Assembly (NCBI RefSeq): GCF_003430825.1
Contig: NZ_CP024047.1
Span: 1,302,001 to 1,366,000 of the forward strand
Origin: Natrarchaeobaculum sulfurireducens
GTDB taxonomy: Archaea > Halobacteriota > Halobacteria > Halobacteriales > Natrialbaceae
Reading direction: 5' to 3'
DNA length: 64,000 bases
Shown: one piece after another, positions 19,934 to 28,875 of the stretch
Numbering within the stretch: position 1 is the first letter of the stretch
How the letters are laid out: each line of letters opens with the position of its first letter
Notes under the pieces: model-generated
Told to the model about the DNA's origin: nothing
Databases searched by the model: none
What the model saw: the letters and a program-made list of their open reading frames with translations, nothing else
Program-made: the position numbers and the translations under genes

Positions 19934-21628
19934 TCAGCGCTGCCGAGTGCCGCCCAGTGGCCGACGCTCGCTCGACGGCTGTTTACGACCGACGAGCGAA
20001 GTGACTGAGCGTCGTAACGACTGGCTCACTTCGGCTGGATGCGGGAGGCCGAGTCGGTACCGGAGTCGGTCTTCTCGTTTGAACGGCTCGAACACGACCG
20101 GCTCCTCGAGCGCCCAGAGTGTGGCCCGCGAGCCACGAAGCCCGCGACGGTCGACGATAGCGTTGGCGGCGCGGCGGCCGGCCTCGTTCGCGGACTCCAT
20201 CGAAGCCAGGTCCGAGTTCGTCCGTACGTAGTCGGCTGCCAGCGTGAGGTTCTCGACGCCAACGTCCGCTGGTGGGCGATTCCGAAGTGATCCGACGGTG
20301 TTTATCAACAGCGGCGACCGGTTCTCGACGACGTCGCCGTTTGCCGTCGTGGACGAATCGTCGACCTCGACGATTGCCGGATCGAGGAACCAGTCGACGA
20401 GCATCTCGTCAGTCAGTCGTGGTTCGTCCGCGTTCAGATGGGCTTTTACCTGCTCCCAGATCTCCGTCGAAATCTCCGCTCGAGTACACTCCCTCGCCGG
20501 TTTGTCGTAGCATATTCCCGGCGTGTCCCAGTCGGAGGCGATCACCGAGAGGACGCCCTCGACGTCGCCGTCGCTTCTCGCCTCGAGGTCGTAGTCGTGC
20601 CAGAACTGACGCTGTGAGATCGAGGTCAGCGCCCACGGTGCGTCGGCGTACACCTGATGACCTCGTGTCAGGTCGACCGGTTCGGAGAGGTAAAACTGAA
20701 TCCCGTTCATCCACGCGGTATCGAGACGTTCGAGTAGCCGAAGCTCCGGGGCTGCGGTGGCGAGGTCGGGTGTGACGAACGAGGGGGCGACCTCGACCGG
20801 AACCGCAAGGACGAACTCGTCGGCGTCGACCGTCTCCCCGTCGGAAAGCGTGACGCCGGTGACGCGGCGGCCGTCGAACTCGAGTGCCTGCGCGGGAGCG
20901 TTCGCTCGGAGGTCGACCCCGAGCGTTTCGAGATAGCGCGTCCAGGGGTCGATCCAGGCGTCGCTCGTGGGGGCGTTCAGTATACGCTCGGTGGGCCGGC
21001 CAGGGTCGAGCTGACCGAACAACAGTTGCAGGTAGATGGTTCCGACTGTGCGGGCGCTGCCGACTTCGGGCCGCAGAGCAACCAGCGACTGGGTCGCATA
21101 AGCCAGTCGGTCCCGAAACTCCTGTGAGCGGTTTTCGGCGTCGATGAACTCCCACCACGAGACGTCGTCGAACGACTCACGACGGCGCTCGCAAGCGGTG
21201 AGCAGGAACAGCAATCGCTCGAGCAAGAACGCGACGTCGTCTTTCGGTAGGTCCTCGGCGAAGGCCGGACGGAAGGCCTCGAGCCAGCCGCGGACGGAAT
21301 CCGGCTGGCTGGTGTCGGCGATACGGTCCGGACGGTCGACGCTCGCGATGAGCGTCGCCTCGGTCTCGACGAGGTTGTCCGCGACCGTATCGTTCCCGTC
21401 GGGAATTCGCGCCATCGTGTCGATGACGTGGCGGTAGAACGCCGGGAAGAACCGAAAGCCATGCTCGCCGTGGAGCGGGGCGGGGCTGTCGTCGATCGGC
21501 ATCGATCGGGCCTTGCCGCCGAATCGTGCTCCTGCCTCGAGGACGGTCACGTCGGCCCCGCGCTCGGCAAGTTCGTGTGCGGCCGTGAGGCCGCCGATAC
21601 CACCGCCGACTACAGCAACGTGAGTCAT
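19934..21628 (-). CDS. FAD-dependent amine-oxidase/phytoene-desaturase-like protein (HpnE-like)
   Basis: 564 residues from the ATG at 21626-21628, giving MTHVAVVGGGIGGLTAAHEL, a textbook FAD-binding start. The GG-doublet segment LEAGARFGGKA follows, and a FAD-closing motif LTLAADYVRTNSDLASMESA lies near residue 485. This layout matches the amine-oxidase superfamily branch that includes carotenoid desaturases and hydroxysqualene dehydroxylase. The substrate is probably an isoprenoid, but that is inference. The frame stays open 65 codons upstream of the chosen start, but that part has no conserved character. A C-terminal basic tail of about 50 residues is present. Confidence 0.78.
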   Translation of the reverse strand: MTHVAVVGGGIGGLTAAHELAERGADVTVLEAGARFGGKARSMPIDDSPAPLHGEHGFRFFPAFYRHVIDTMARIPDGNDTVADNLVETEATLIASVDRPDRIADTSQPDSVRGWLEAFRPAFAEDLPKDDVAFLLERLLFLLTACERRRESFDDVSWWEFIDAENRSQEFRDRLAYATQSLVALRPEVGSARTVGTIYLQLLFGQLDPGRPTERILNAPTSDAWIDPWTRYLETLGVDLRANAPAQALEFDGRRVTGVTLSDGETVDADEFVLAVPVEVAPSFVTPDLATAAPELRLLERLDTAWMNGIQFYLSEPVDLTRGHQVYADAPWALTSISQRQFWHDYDLEARSDGDVEGVLSVIASDWDTPGICYDKPARECTRAEISTEIWEQVKAHLNADEPRLTDEMLVDWFLDPAIVEVDDSSTTANGDVVENRSPLLINTVGSLRNRPPADVGVENLTLAADYVRTNSDLASMESANEAGRRAANAIVDRRGLRGSRATLWALEEPVVFEPFKREDRLRYRLGLPHPAEVSQSLRRSVTSLVGRKQPSSERRPLGGTRQR

Positions 21629-21814
21629 CGGGCCCACTCCGGGCTCGAGGGACCTAAGGGGCGTCCCTAACACCGCCACTCGAACGTTCGACCGATAGCC
21701 AGCGCTCACGGTCGCCCGGCCGTTTGGACGACCGACCATGATCCGTCCCGACCGAACGACAGTCCGTTCGGACGTGGGTAGCAATATTTGCCACCAGCAG
21801 TCGAAGACGAGCAT

Positions 21815-22183
21815 ATGAAACACCCAGTCACGACAATCTCGGCGGTACGATCGGCAGTCGACGCCCCGGTCGACGACGTCCTTCGGGCCCTCGCCGACGG
21901 TGACGCCCGAACCGTGGTCGCATTCGTAGCGACCCGGTCCGAGGTGTCACTCGACCGGCTTGCGGGCGTCGTCGTCGGCGCGTCGATCGCCGGCGAGGAT
22001 CAGATCGCGAGCCCGGCCGAACACGAGCGCACCGAAATAACACTCCACCACGATATGCTTCCCCGGCTCGAAGACTGTGGCTTCCTCACGTACGACCCGG
22101 ACGAACGGCGCGTTACCGACGCGGACGTCCCCGAACCGATCGTCGCCTTCCTCGAGATCGATCACGATGCCGACGCTTCGTGA
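21815..22183 (+). CDS. DUF7344-like winged-helix protein
   Basis: 122 residues from ATG 21815 (MKHPVTTISAVRSAV). The helical arrangement DVLRALADGDARTVVAF... followed by HHDMLPRLEDCGFLTYDPDERRVT is the signature of haloarchaeal DUF7344-type wHTH proteins, where the LHH.HLP.L...G pattern is the recognition element. These often partner with DICT or Bat sensor proteins. Its 3' end overlaps the start of the DICT gene by 17 bases, so the two are translated from one message. Confidence 0.65.
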   Translation: MKHPVTTISAVRSAVDAPVDDVLRALADGDARTVVAFVATRSEVSLDRLAGVVVGASIAGEDQIASPAEHERTEITLHHDMLPRLEDCGFLTYDPDERRVTDADVPEPIVAFLEIDHDADAS

Positions 22184-22946
22184 GGCGCTGGCCGAGGTCG
22201 AAGGCCGGCGAAAGCGACTCGAGGTCTACACCGACGACGGAGCGGTCGCCGGTGAGTTACAACGGCAGTTTGCGGTGTACAACGTCGACGTCGACCACTG
22301 GTTCCGAGGGCGAGACGGCGACGGCGGCTGTCTGGTCGTTCGCGATGGCGATGGCGTGTTTCGTGGCGCCGTCGGGCTGGACCATCTCGAGGCGATCCTC
22401 TCGCCGACGGTTCATCCGCCGTGGACGATCGACAACGAATCGGTCGACGTCGCTGAGCTGTTCGACTTCCTCGAGAACACGGTCTTCGCCTCGTACGATC
22501 GACGACAGTTACTCGGAGCGACTCGAGAGTTCGAGGCTCGGGCGTGGCGCGTCGGCGCTGGACGGCTGTACGCCGGCTTTCAACGACGAGAGGCACTGGT
22601 CGCACAGCGTGGAGTCTACGAACGCCTCGCCGAGAGGGGATCGCTTTCGGTTACCGCGTTCGTCGCCGACGAGTGGACAGACGCGGTCGAGGACATGGAA
22701 GGCGTCCGGATCGTCGACCGCGATCGGAACGGAGTCGCCGAGTTCTGGTTCGTCGTCTTCGATGGCGACGGCTCTGACCTCCGGAAGTGCGCGCTCGTCG
22801 CCGAGGAGCGCGGCTCCGGGACGTACGCCGGCTTCTGGACGTACGACCCGGCGACGGTCGACGGCCTCGTCGCGAGCCTCGAGTCGCTGGCCGAGGACGT
22901 CCTCGAGAGGGACGATTCGGACGAGCTGCTTGACGGGCGTCGGTGA
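22167..22946 (+). CDS. DICT sensory domain protein
   Basis: 259 residues from ATG 22167 (MPTLREALAEVEGRRKRLEVY). It resembles the DICT domain, a family associated with light-response signalling proteins and diguanylate cyclases. In haloarchaea it commonly occurs as a stand-alone protein next to small wHTH regulators. I see no membrane segment or enzymatic motif. Conserved-looking pieces include the SYDRRQLL-like ASYDRRQLLGATREFEARAWRVG and FVADEWTDAVEDM. Overlap with the DUF7344 gene supports a two-gene sensory operon. The ligand is unknown. Confidence 0.65.
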   Translation: MPTLREALAEVEGRRKRLEVYTDDGAVAGELQRQFAVYNVDVDHWFRGRDGDGGCLVVRDGDGVFRGAVGLDHLEAILSPTVHPPWTIDNESVDVAELFDFLENTVFASYDRRQLLGATREFEARAWRVGAGRLYAGFQRREALVAQRGVYERLAERGSLSVTAFVADEWTDAVEDMEGVRIVDRDRNGVAEFWFVVFDGDGSDLRKCALVAEERGSGTYAGFWTYDPATVDGLVASLESLAEDVLERDDSDELLDGRR

Positions 22947-23594
22947 TCGGCCTACAATCGACCGTCGCGGCGGTCGCTCCCTCGGCGGCTACCGGCTCGT
23001 TCACGGAACGCACACCGACACGAAAGCTGAACATACAACCACGTGTGACCGTCATTCGCTCGTCGATTGCACTTATTTAACGTGACGTGATTGTACGAAT
23101 TGCAGGCCCTCGTCGGCCTCGCACACTGTGACCGTCTCGTCGCGGCTGGCTTGATTCACCAGCCGTTCTCCAGTTTCGATATAACTCGACAGCCGAGTAT
23201 CCACTTTGGCTCACGTCGACCAGCGTGTCCGTGTTCGAGTCTCCGCTCAGGATCACGCACGATCACCATACCGGGAGTCGAATCGCTACGAGACGGGTGT
23301 CCTGCGGGGGCGAATCATCCTTGCTTCGGGAGGTCGTCGATCGCTGCACACAGTAGCGGCCTCGAGACTGCGTTCGCAGTTCGGGTTCTCGGTTCCGGTG
23401 GGTCTCGTGCAAAGGGGAACGTGCGTCTCATGCGAGGCGAAGACTCGCTCTACGGGCAGCCGTATCCGCCGTAAGTGGCGAGTAACACTGGTGCTAGTCG
23501 GTGGGGACTCGTGTACGTCGGCACCACAGGTGTCGAGTAGCACTCGGATCGCTCCGCCGACCCGCCGCTCGTCGGTCTCGAGTCCATCACGGCT
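22947..23594. other. Intergenic, no gene recognised
   Basis: 648 bases between the DICT gene and the antiporter. Several short frames exist but none has acidic bias or a familiar motif. An AT-richer patch at 23060-23090 (cacttatttaacgtgacg) could be a promoter. It may be a fully decayed gene; I cannot tell. Confidence 0.35.
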
Positions 23595-25715
23595 ATGTCA
23601 CAGACGGTTCGACCATGCGTGGACGCCCTGTCTCCGGCCAGCAACGCGATCGTCCCGCTCGCCGGAGTTCCATCGTTGTCGCCGCCGTTCGACAATCCCG
23701 TGTTGATCTTCGGGCTGGCTATGGTGATCTTTCTCACCGCACCCCTCGTCCTCAAACGCTACCGGTTGCCGGGGATCGTCGGTATCATCCTCGTCGGGGC
23801 GGCGATCGGTCCGAACGGACTCTACCTCTTAGAGCGGGATGCGACCATCGAGTTGCTCGGCGAGGTCGGGTTGATCTACCTGATGTTTATCGCGGGCCTG
23901 GAGATCAATCTGAACCGGTTCATCGAGTACAAAGACCGCAGCGTCGTCTTCGGGCTTTTTTCGTTCGTGATCCCGCAAGTGGTCGGTACCGTCGTCGGCG
24001 TGTACGTCCTCGAGTTGACGGTCGCAGCAGCCTCGTTGTTCGCAGCCATTTTTGCATCGCACACGCTGCTCGCCTATCCGGTCGTCAACCGTCTTGGAAT
24101 CGCGAAAAACGAGGCGATGACCGCCACGGTCGGTGGGACGATCCTGACCGATACGCTCGCCTTGCTCGTACTCGCAGTCGTAGTCGCGTCCGTCGGTGGC
24201 ACGTTAGACGCTGCCTTCTGGGTCCAGCTGACGGTCGGGCTGACGATCTTTTTCGTCGGGGTCTGGCTGATCGTTCCCCGACTCGGCCGGTGGTTCTTCC
24301 GGATCCACAGCGAGGAGAGCTACTTCGAGTTCCTGTTCGTGATGGCCGTGTTGTTCATCTGTGCATTTCTCGCCGAACTCGTCGGCGTCGAACACATCAT
24401 CGGAGCCTTTCTCGCCGGCCTCGCCCTCAACCGGCTCGTTCCGGATACGGGTCCCCTGATGAACCGCATCGAGTTCGTCGGCAACGCCCTGTTCATCCCC
24501 TTTTTCTTGCTGTCTGTAGGGATGCTCGTCAACGTGTGGGTCATCACAGAGGGACTCGAGACGCTCACCATCGCGCTGTCGCTGATCGGGATGGTCGTCG
24601 TGACGAAGTACGTCGCCGCGTGGGCGACCGGTCGAGTGTACGGCTACAACCGACAGGAGGTGCTCGGGATGTTTGGTCTCTCGGTCGGCCAGGCGGCCGC
24701 TGCACTCGCGATCGTCCAGATCGGCTTCGACGCGGGTATCCCCGGATTCGACCAGAACATGATCAACGGCGTCGTGTTGATGATCCTCGTCGTGAGCCTG
24801 ATCAGTCCCTCGATCGTCGAACGAGCCGGCACCACACTGATCCGTGAACGCGATCGTACAGCGTACAACCCGGACGATATCCCTCAGCGAGTCCTCGTGC
24901 CCGTTTCGACAGAGTCACAGCACAAGGAGTCGCTGCTCGATCTGGCGTTTACGGTTCAGAGCGGCCGCACCGAGGAGCCGATTCACACTGTCTCGGTTGT
25001 CCGTCCGGAGACAGGCATGCGCACCGAAGCGTCGGTCGCCGACGCCGAAGCGGTACTCGAGGAGATGGCGGAGTACGCCTCTGGCGCGGAGGTACCGATC
25101 GAAGCGCACACGCGGGTCAATCACAACGTCGCCTCGGGGATTGTTAACGCGGTCGTCGAGAACCGAATTTCGACCCTCGTCATCGGCTGGGATGGCGCTC
25201 ACTCGCGCACCCAGACGGTGTTCGGACACGTCATCGATCAGGTGTTACGCCGGACCAGTCGACTGTCACTCGTTGCCCGGGTTCCCAACCCGCTGAATAC
25301 GACTAAACGGATCGTTCTGGTGTTACCGCCAAAAATCGACCACAACGATGGGTTCGACGAGGCCTTACACACGGTCAAACTCGTTTCCGAGGACACAGGA
25401 GCGCCAATTCATGGGCTCGCCGTCGATGAAGACCCAGCACAGTTCGACCGCCAGTTCGGACAGATCGAGCCCGACGCACCCGGGACGTTCGAATCCGTCG
25501 ACGGGTGGTTGGCCCTGCTCTCGAGGCTTCGTGACGACGTTCGCGCTGACGATCTGATCGTCTGTATGAGTTCGCGACGCGACGACGCCGGCTGGCACCC
25601 CGAACTCCAGACGCTTCCCAAGAACATCTCGACACTGACCGACGGTAACTTCGTGATCGTCTACCCGGCGTCTGCCGACCGAACGGACGACCGTCAGTTC
25701 CTGCAGTTCGACTGA
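23595..25715 (+). CDS. Kef-type cation/proton antiporter with C-terminal Usp-like domains
   Basis: 706-residue CPA2-family antiporter expected to exchange Na+ or K+ for H+ across the membrane. The N-terminal ~400 residues hold about 12 hydrophobic helices with Kef/NapA-like segments ([56 protein letters not shown]). The remaining ~300 soluble residues look like two tandem universal-stress-protein domains ([25 protein letters not shown]). They presumably gate the channel in response to nucleotides or ions. The amino-acid permease at 28876 has the same architecture, so this strain uses Usp fusion on at least two transporters. Monocistronic. Confidence 0.87.
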   Translation: MSQTVRPCVDALSPASNAIVPLAGVPSLSPPFDNPVLIFGLAMVIFLTAPLVLKRYRLPGIVGIILVGAAIGPNGLYLLERDATIELLGEVGLIYLMFIAGLEINLNRFIEYKDRSVVFGLFSFVIPQVVGTVVGVYVLELTVAAASLFAAIFASHTLLAYPVVNRLGIAKNEAMTATVGGTILTDTLALLVLAVVVASVGGTLDAAFWVQLTVGLTIFFVGVWLIVPRLGRWFFRIHSEESYFEFLFVMAVLFICAFLAELVGVEHIIGAFLAGLALNRLVPDTGPLMNRIEFVGNALFIPFFLLSVGMLVNVWVITEGLETLTIALSLIGMVVVTKYVAAWATGRVYGYNRQEVLGMFGLSVGQAAAALAIVQIGFDAGIPGFDQNMINGVVLMILVVSLISPSIVERAGTTLIRERDRTAYNPDDIPQRVLVPVSTESQHKESLLDLAFTVQSGRTEEPIHTVSVVRPETGMRTEASVADAEAVLEEMAEYASGAEVPIEAHTRVNHNVASGIVNAVVENRISTLVIGWDGAHSRTQTVFGHVIDQVLRRTSRLSLVARVPNPLNTTKRIVLVLPPKIDHNDGFDEALHTVKLVSEDTGAPIHGLAVDEDPAQFDRQFGQIEPDAPGTFESVDGWLALLSRLRDDVRADDLIVCMSSRRDDAGWHPELQTLPKNISTLTDGNFVIVYPASADRTDDRQFLQFD

Positions 25716-25924
25716 TCCTACCAGCCGGGAGCGAGCGCGACCGACCGGTAGGTGGACTACCCAACTGGTTTGGCACCACGGGTATGTGTACACTTCCCAT
25801 CCGGACGACACGGCAGGGGACACCCCAGCACCACCACCGCGCCAGAACCCTGCCCCCTCGTTCAACCCTTGTGGTCCCCGTCTTCGTTTCACCCCCTTCG
25901 CTTCGTTGGCAGCGACGGGCTCGA

Positions 25925-27013
25925 TCACTCCGTCTGTAAGAACAGCGATTCACAGAGCGCGTCGGGGCCCGATTCCTCGAGCAGCCGACGCTGGCGACTT
26001 GCACCGCTCTCGCGGTCGTAGACGCGCTTGATACCATCGATCCCCAGTCGCTCGCACTCGCGGTCGACGAGTTCGCCGAGGTCGACGGTTCCCTCGAGGT
26101 CGCGAGCGATGAGCGAGACGTCGTGTCCCTGCCGGATCGCACGCCACTTGTTCTCATCCAGCAGTTCCCGTCGGTGGTCGCGTGCCTGCCCCGTCGCACC
26201 GTCTTCGTACTCCTCGGCAAGTGCCTCGACCAGCGCGTGGGTGTACTCGACGAACGCGAGCACCACGTCGGGGTCGGCCTGCCCATCCGGCGCGCGGAGT
26301 TCGACCGTCCCGTGGGCAGTATGCGGACGGACGTCGTACCAGAGTTCGCCGCGGTCCTCGATCGACCCGGTCTCGAGCATGCGGCGTTCGAACCGGTCGA
26401 ACGTCTCGAAGTCCTCGAAGTACGTCGGCATGCCGGTGTTCGGGAGTCCTTCGAAGATTTTTGCGCGAGCCGAGTGAAGACCGGTGTCGAACCCGTTCCA
26501 GAACGGTGAGTTCGCAGAGAGCGCGAGGACGACCGGGACGTACCACCGTAGTTCGTTGGCGATCCAGACAGCCTTGTCGGCGTCGTCGACCCCTACGTGG
26601 ACGTGGACGCCAGCCGTCGTGTTCCGGTGTTGTGGGTATTGAATCCGGTCGAGCTGTGATCGGTAGCGTGGCTTTTCAGCGTGTTCGAGTTCGCGCCACT
26701 TCGCAAGCGGGTGGAGGCCAGCGGCGGCGATCCGGTAACCGTGTGCGTGGGCATGCTCGAGCAGCGCCTCGCGGATTTCGCACAATCGCTCGCGGGCGTC
26801 ATCAGGGTCTTCGATCAGCGGAGTCTGGGTCTCGATGACGAACTTGAACAGTTCGTGGTCGAGCCGGTCTTCGAGAATCTCGGGTGGCTCGTGCTCGTAG
26901 ACGAGGGCGTCCGTGCCGCTCGTCGGACGGCCGGTTTCGTCGACGACGAAACACTCCTCTTCGATCCCCAGCGTGCCCATTCGTGTGAACGATTCCGGCG
27001 ACCCGCGTTCCAT
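25925..27013 (-). CDS. gshA: Glutamate-cysteine ligase, haloarchaeal type
   Basis: 362 residues from ATG 27013 (METMERG-type start within [12 protein letters not shown]). The GCS2-like fold is recognisable from [11 protein letters not shown] at the N-terminus, [19 protein letters not shown] in the centre and [19 protein letters not shown]. Haloarchaea make gamma-glutamylcysteine as their main low-molecular thiol, and the H. volcanii GshA is the characterised relative. The role here follows from the family. The enzyme joins Glu and Cys using ATP in the cytosol. The open frame extends 39 codons upstream, but homologues start at the chosen Met. It is followed on the same strand by flpA and nop5. 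Confidence 0.85.
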   Translation of the reverse strand: MERGSPESFTRMGTLGIEEECFVVDETGRPTSGTDALVYEHEPPEILEDRLDHELFKFVIETQTPLIEDPDDARERLCEIREALLEHAHAHGYRIAAAGLHPLAKWRELEHAEKPRYRSQLDRIQYPQHRNTTAGVHVHVGVDDADKAVWIANELRWYVPVVLALSANSPFWNGFDTGLHSARAKIFEGLPNTGMPTYFEDFETFDRFERRMLETGSIEDRGELWYDVRPHTAHGTVELRAPDGQADPDVVLAFVEYTHALVEALAEEYEDGATGQARDHRRELLDENKWRAIRQGHDVSLIARDLEGTVDLGELVDRECERLGIDGIKRVYDRESGASRQRRLLEESGPDALCESLFLQTE

Positions 27014-27235
27014 CGTCTCCCGTTTGCGGCCGCGACAGTAAATACGGTTTGGAGTCGGAATCGGTCGACCGACACCGATGTCGATGTGACTCATCGGGTC
27101 TCCCGCAGGAGTCTTCCACAGGGTCGTCAATCGGCCAATATCTTCGAGTGGTGCCGTCGAAGGGGTCGAGCGTAGGCGTTCGCCACGCTATCGAGCGGAG
27201 ACACTTCAGTGACACACTACAGACCGTATGATATG

Positions 27236-27871
27236 TCACTTCGGCCGCGCGACAACCCCGAGGTGGTCCGTGTGGTACTCGTCGAGCCGTCGGCGCTCGA
27301 GGATCTCGTAGCCGGCCTCGAGTTCCGTTTCGACGTCGGCGAAGACGTCGTCGGGGTCGCTGGTCACGTCCTCGCTTCGGGCTTTGACGGCCAGCAGGAG
27401 TCGCCCGTCGTCGGCCAAAAAGCGACGGTTCTCGAGGGCGACGCGAGCCTGCCCTCGGGTCGCGACGTCCTGGACGATGGCGTCGACATCTGCTTCGACG
27501 ACGTGGGCGTACGTCTCCGGTTTGCGGGCGTCCGCGAGCAGGGAGAACAGCCGCGGTCGCGACTGCGCGGCCGACAACAGGTCTCGAGCGGGCCTGGGGG
27601 CGAACTCGACGGCGTACGTCGGTCCGGCGAAATCGGCGACGTGGCTTACGGTCGTCCCGCTCGCGGCACCGAGGTAGAGTACAGTGTCGTCACCCTCGAG
27701 GCCGGTCTCCATCCCCAACTCGAACATCGCGCCGAGTTTCGACCGGGTCGGGTCCCACGCGCGCCACTCCCCGTCGGTCGGCTCCCCGTAGACGGGGTCG
27801 CCACGAGTCGCGAGGCGTTCGACGCCGTCGAACGCGCGGCGCTCGACACCCGCAGGGAGCTGGTCACTCAT
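27236..27871 (-). CDS. flpA: Fibrillarin-like rRNA/tRNA 2'-O-methyltransferase
   Basis: 211-residue S-adenosylmethionine-dependent methyltransferase, the catalytic subunit of C/D-box ribonucleoproteins that 2'-O-methylate rRNA and tRNA. Visible features: WRAWDPTRSKLGAM, the SAM-binding YLGAASGTTVSHVAD, VYAVEF-type TYAVEFAPRPARDL, DARKPE and VDAIVQDVA. The start MSDQLPAG at 27871 overlaps the end of nop5 by 8 bases, so translation is coupled. Its partner substrate may include the C/D-box-like intron of tRNA-Trp at 37828-37928. Confidence 0.94.
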   Translation of the reverse strand: MSDQLPAGVERRAFDGVERLATRGDPVYGEPTDGEWRAWDPTRSKLGAMFELGMETGLEGDDTVLYLGAASGTTVSHVADFAGPTYAVEFAPRPARDLLSAAQSRPRLFSLLADARKPETYAHVVEADVDAIVQDVATRGQARVALENRRFLADDGRLLLAVKARSEDVTSDPDDVFADVETELEAGYEILERRRLDEYHTDHLGVVARPK

Positions 27872-28724
27872 CGTCGCCACCTCCACCGTCCGTCCGCGCC
27901 TGGATCGTCGCGATCCGCTCGTCGAGTTCGGCCTCGAGTTCGGGCTTCAGTTCGCCGGAGTAGTGGTCGACGCGAGCGGCGATGGCGAGTTTGCCAGCCA
28001 ACGCACGCGCAGCGGAGCCACGATTTTCCGAAGGTGTCCCGCGAACCGCGTCGTGGACGTAGATGATGCCGTGTTTCGGCGACGGCGCACGCCCGTGAAG
28101 GTGAGCGAACAGCGCGTCTTCGGCACCGAGGACCTGAACCGTTCCGCTAGGTTTCTTCGCGAGCGACTCGAGGCCACCGGCCAGCGAAACCAGTCGCGCG
28201 GCGAGGACGGGACCGGCGAGCGCGGCGAGGTTGGGTGCGATCACCGGCGTCCGTTCCTCGACGAACGCTCGGAGTGCCTCGGCCTCGTCGGCGAGGGAGA
28301 CGACACGGCCGGCGAGGGAGACGAGCCGTCGTTGTTCCGGCGGTACATCGTCTCTGTTCGCCAGCTCTCGAGCGTAGTCGACACCAGTTCCCGCGTCGGG
28401 GTCGACGGTGCCAGCCCACTCGGCGAGGCGCTCGGCGAGTTCGTTCGCCGTTCGCTCACAGTCGTCCATCGCGCGGACGGCGTGGACGAGTTGGCGGTCG
28501 TCGGCAGCCTCGCGCTCGCGGATGGTCTCGCGAGCAGCCGTGGTCGTCGCCTCGTGCAACTGATCGTAGTACGCGTCTTCGTCGGCGACGAAGCCGGCCT
28601 CGACGGCCAGCGCCGGCCAGTCGGCCGGTGCGTCGGCGCGCCCCTCATCGATCGCTTCGCGGGCGCCCTCGAGTCCGTCGGGGTCGACGTCATCGAACCA
28701 CCCCCTGTCGGGGTTTTCGCTCAT
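27864..28724 (-). CDS. nop5: NOP5/NOP56 C/D-RNP core protein
   Basis: 286-residue scaffold of the C/D-box ribonucleoprotein that bridges L7Ae-bound guide RNA and fibrillarin. The central coiled coil and the Nop domain are visible: VIAPNLAALAGPVLAARLVSLAGGLESLAKKP, then VQVLGAEDALFAHL and the KHGIIYVHDAV motif. The C-terminus is the short haloarchaeal form without a lysine tail. It overlaps flpA by 8 bases in the usual nop5-flpA order. The start is MSENPDRGWF. Confidence 0.94.
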   Translation of the reverse strand: MSENPDRGWFDDVDPDGLEGAREAIDEGRADAPADWPALAVEAGFVADEDAYYDQLHEATTTAARETIREREAADDRQLVHAVRAMDDCERTANELAERLAEWAGTVDPDAGTGVDYARELANRDDVPPEQRRLVSLAGRVVSLADEAEALRAFVEERTPVIAPNLAALAGPVLAARLVSLAGGLESLAKKPSGTVQVLGAEDALFAHLHGRAPSPKHGIIYVHDAVRGTPSENRGSAARALAGKLAIAARVDHYSGELKPELEAELDERIATIQARTDGGGGDDE

Positions 28725-28875
28725 GAGCCGACCTACTCGTGGGGGCTGTAAAGGCGTTCCCGATCCGACGCGTCGTCGGCTCGGCTCTCACGTGTCGTCG
28801 TGACCGATCTCGAGACGGGGGTGGTCGACGTCGTGACAGCCCGGACGCGATCGGGTGAAAGTACCGACAGTCGGG

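Noticed and set aside
23501-24847. 448-residue arginine-rich plus frame overlapping the antiporter
   Set aside because: Out-of-frame shadow of the antiporter gene; composition is not haloarchaeal (basic rather than acidic).
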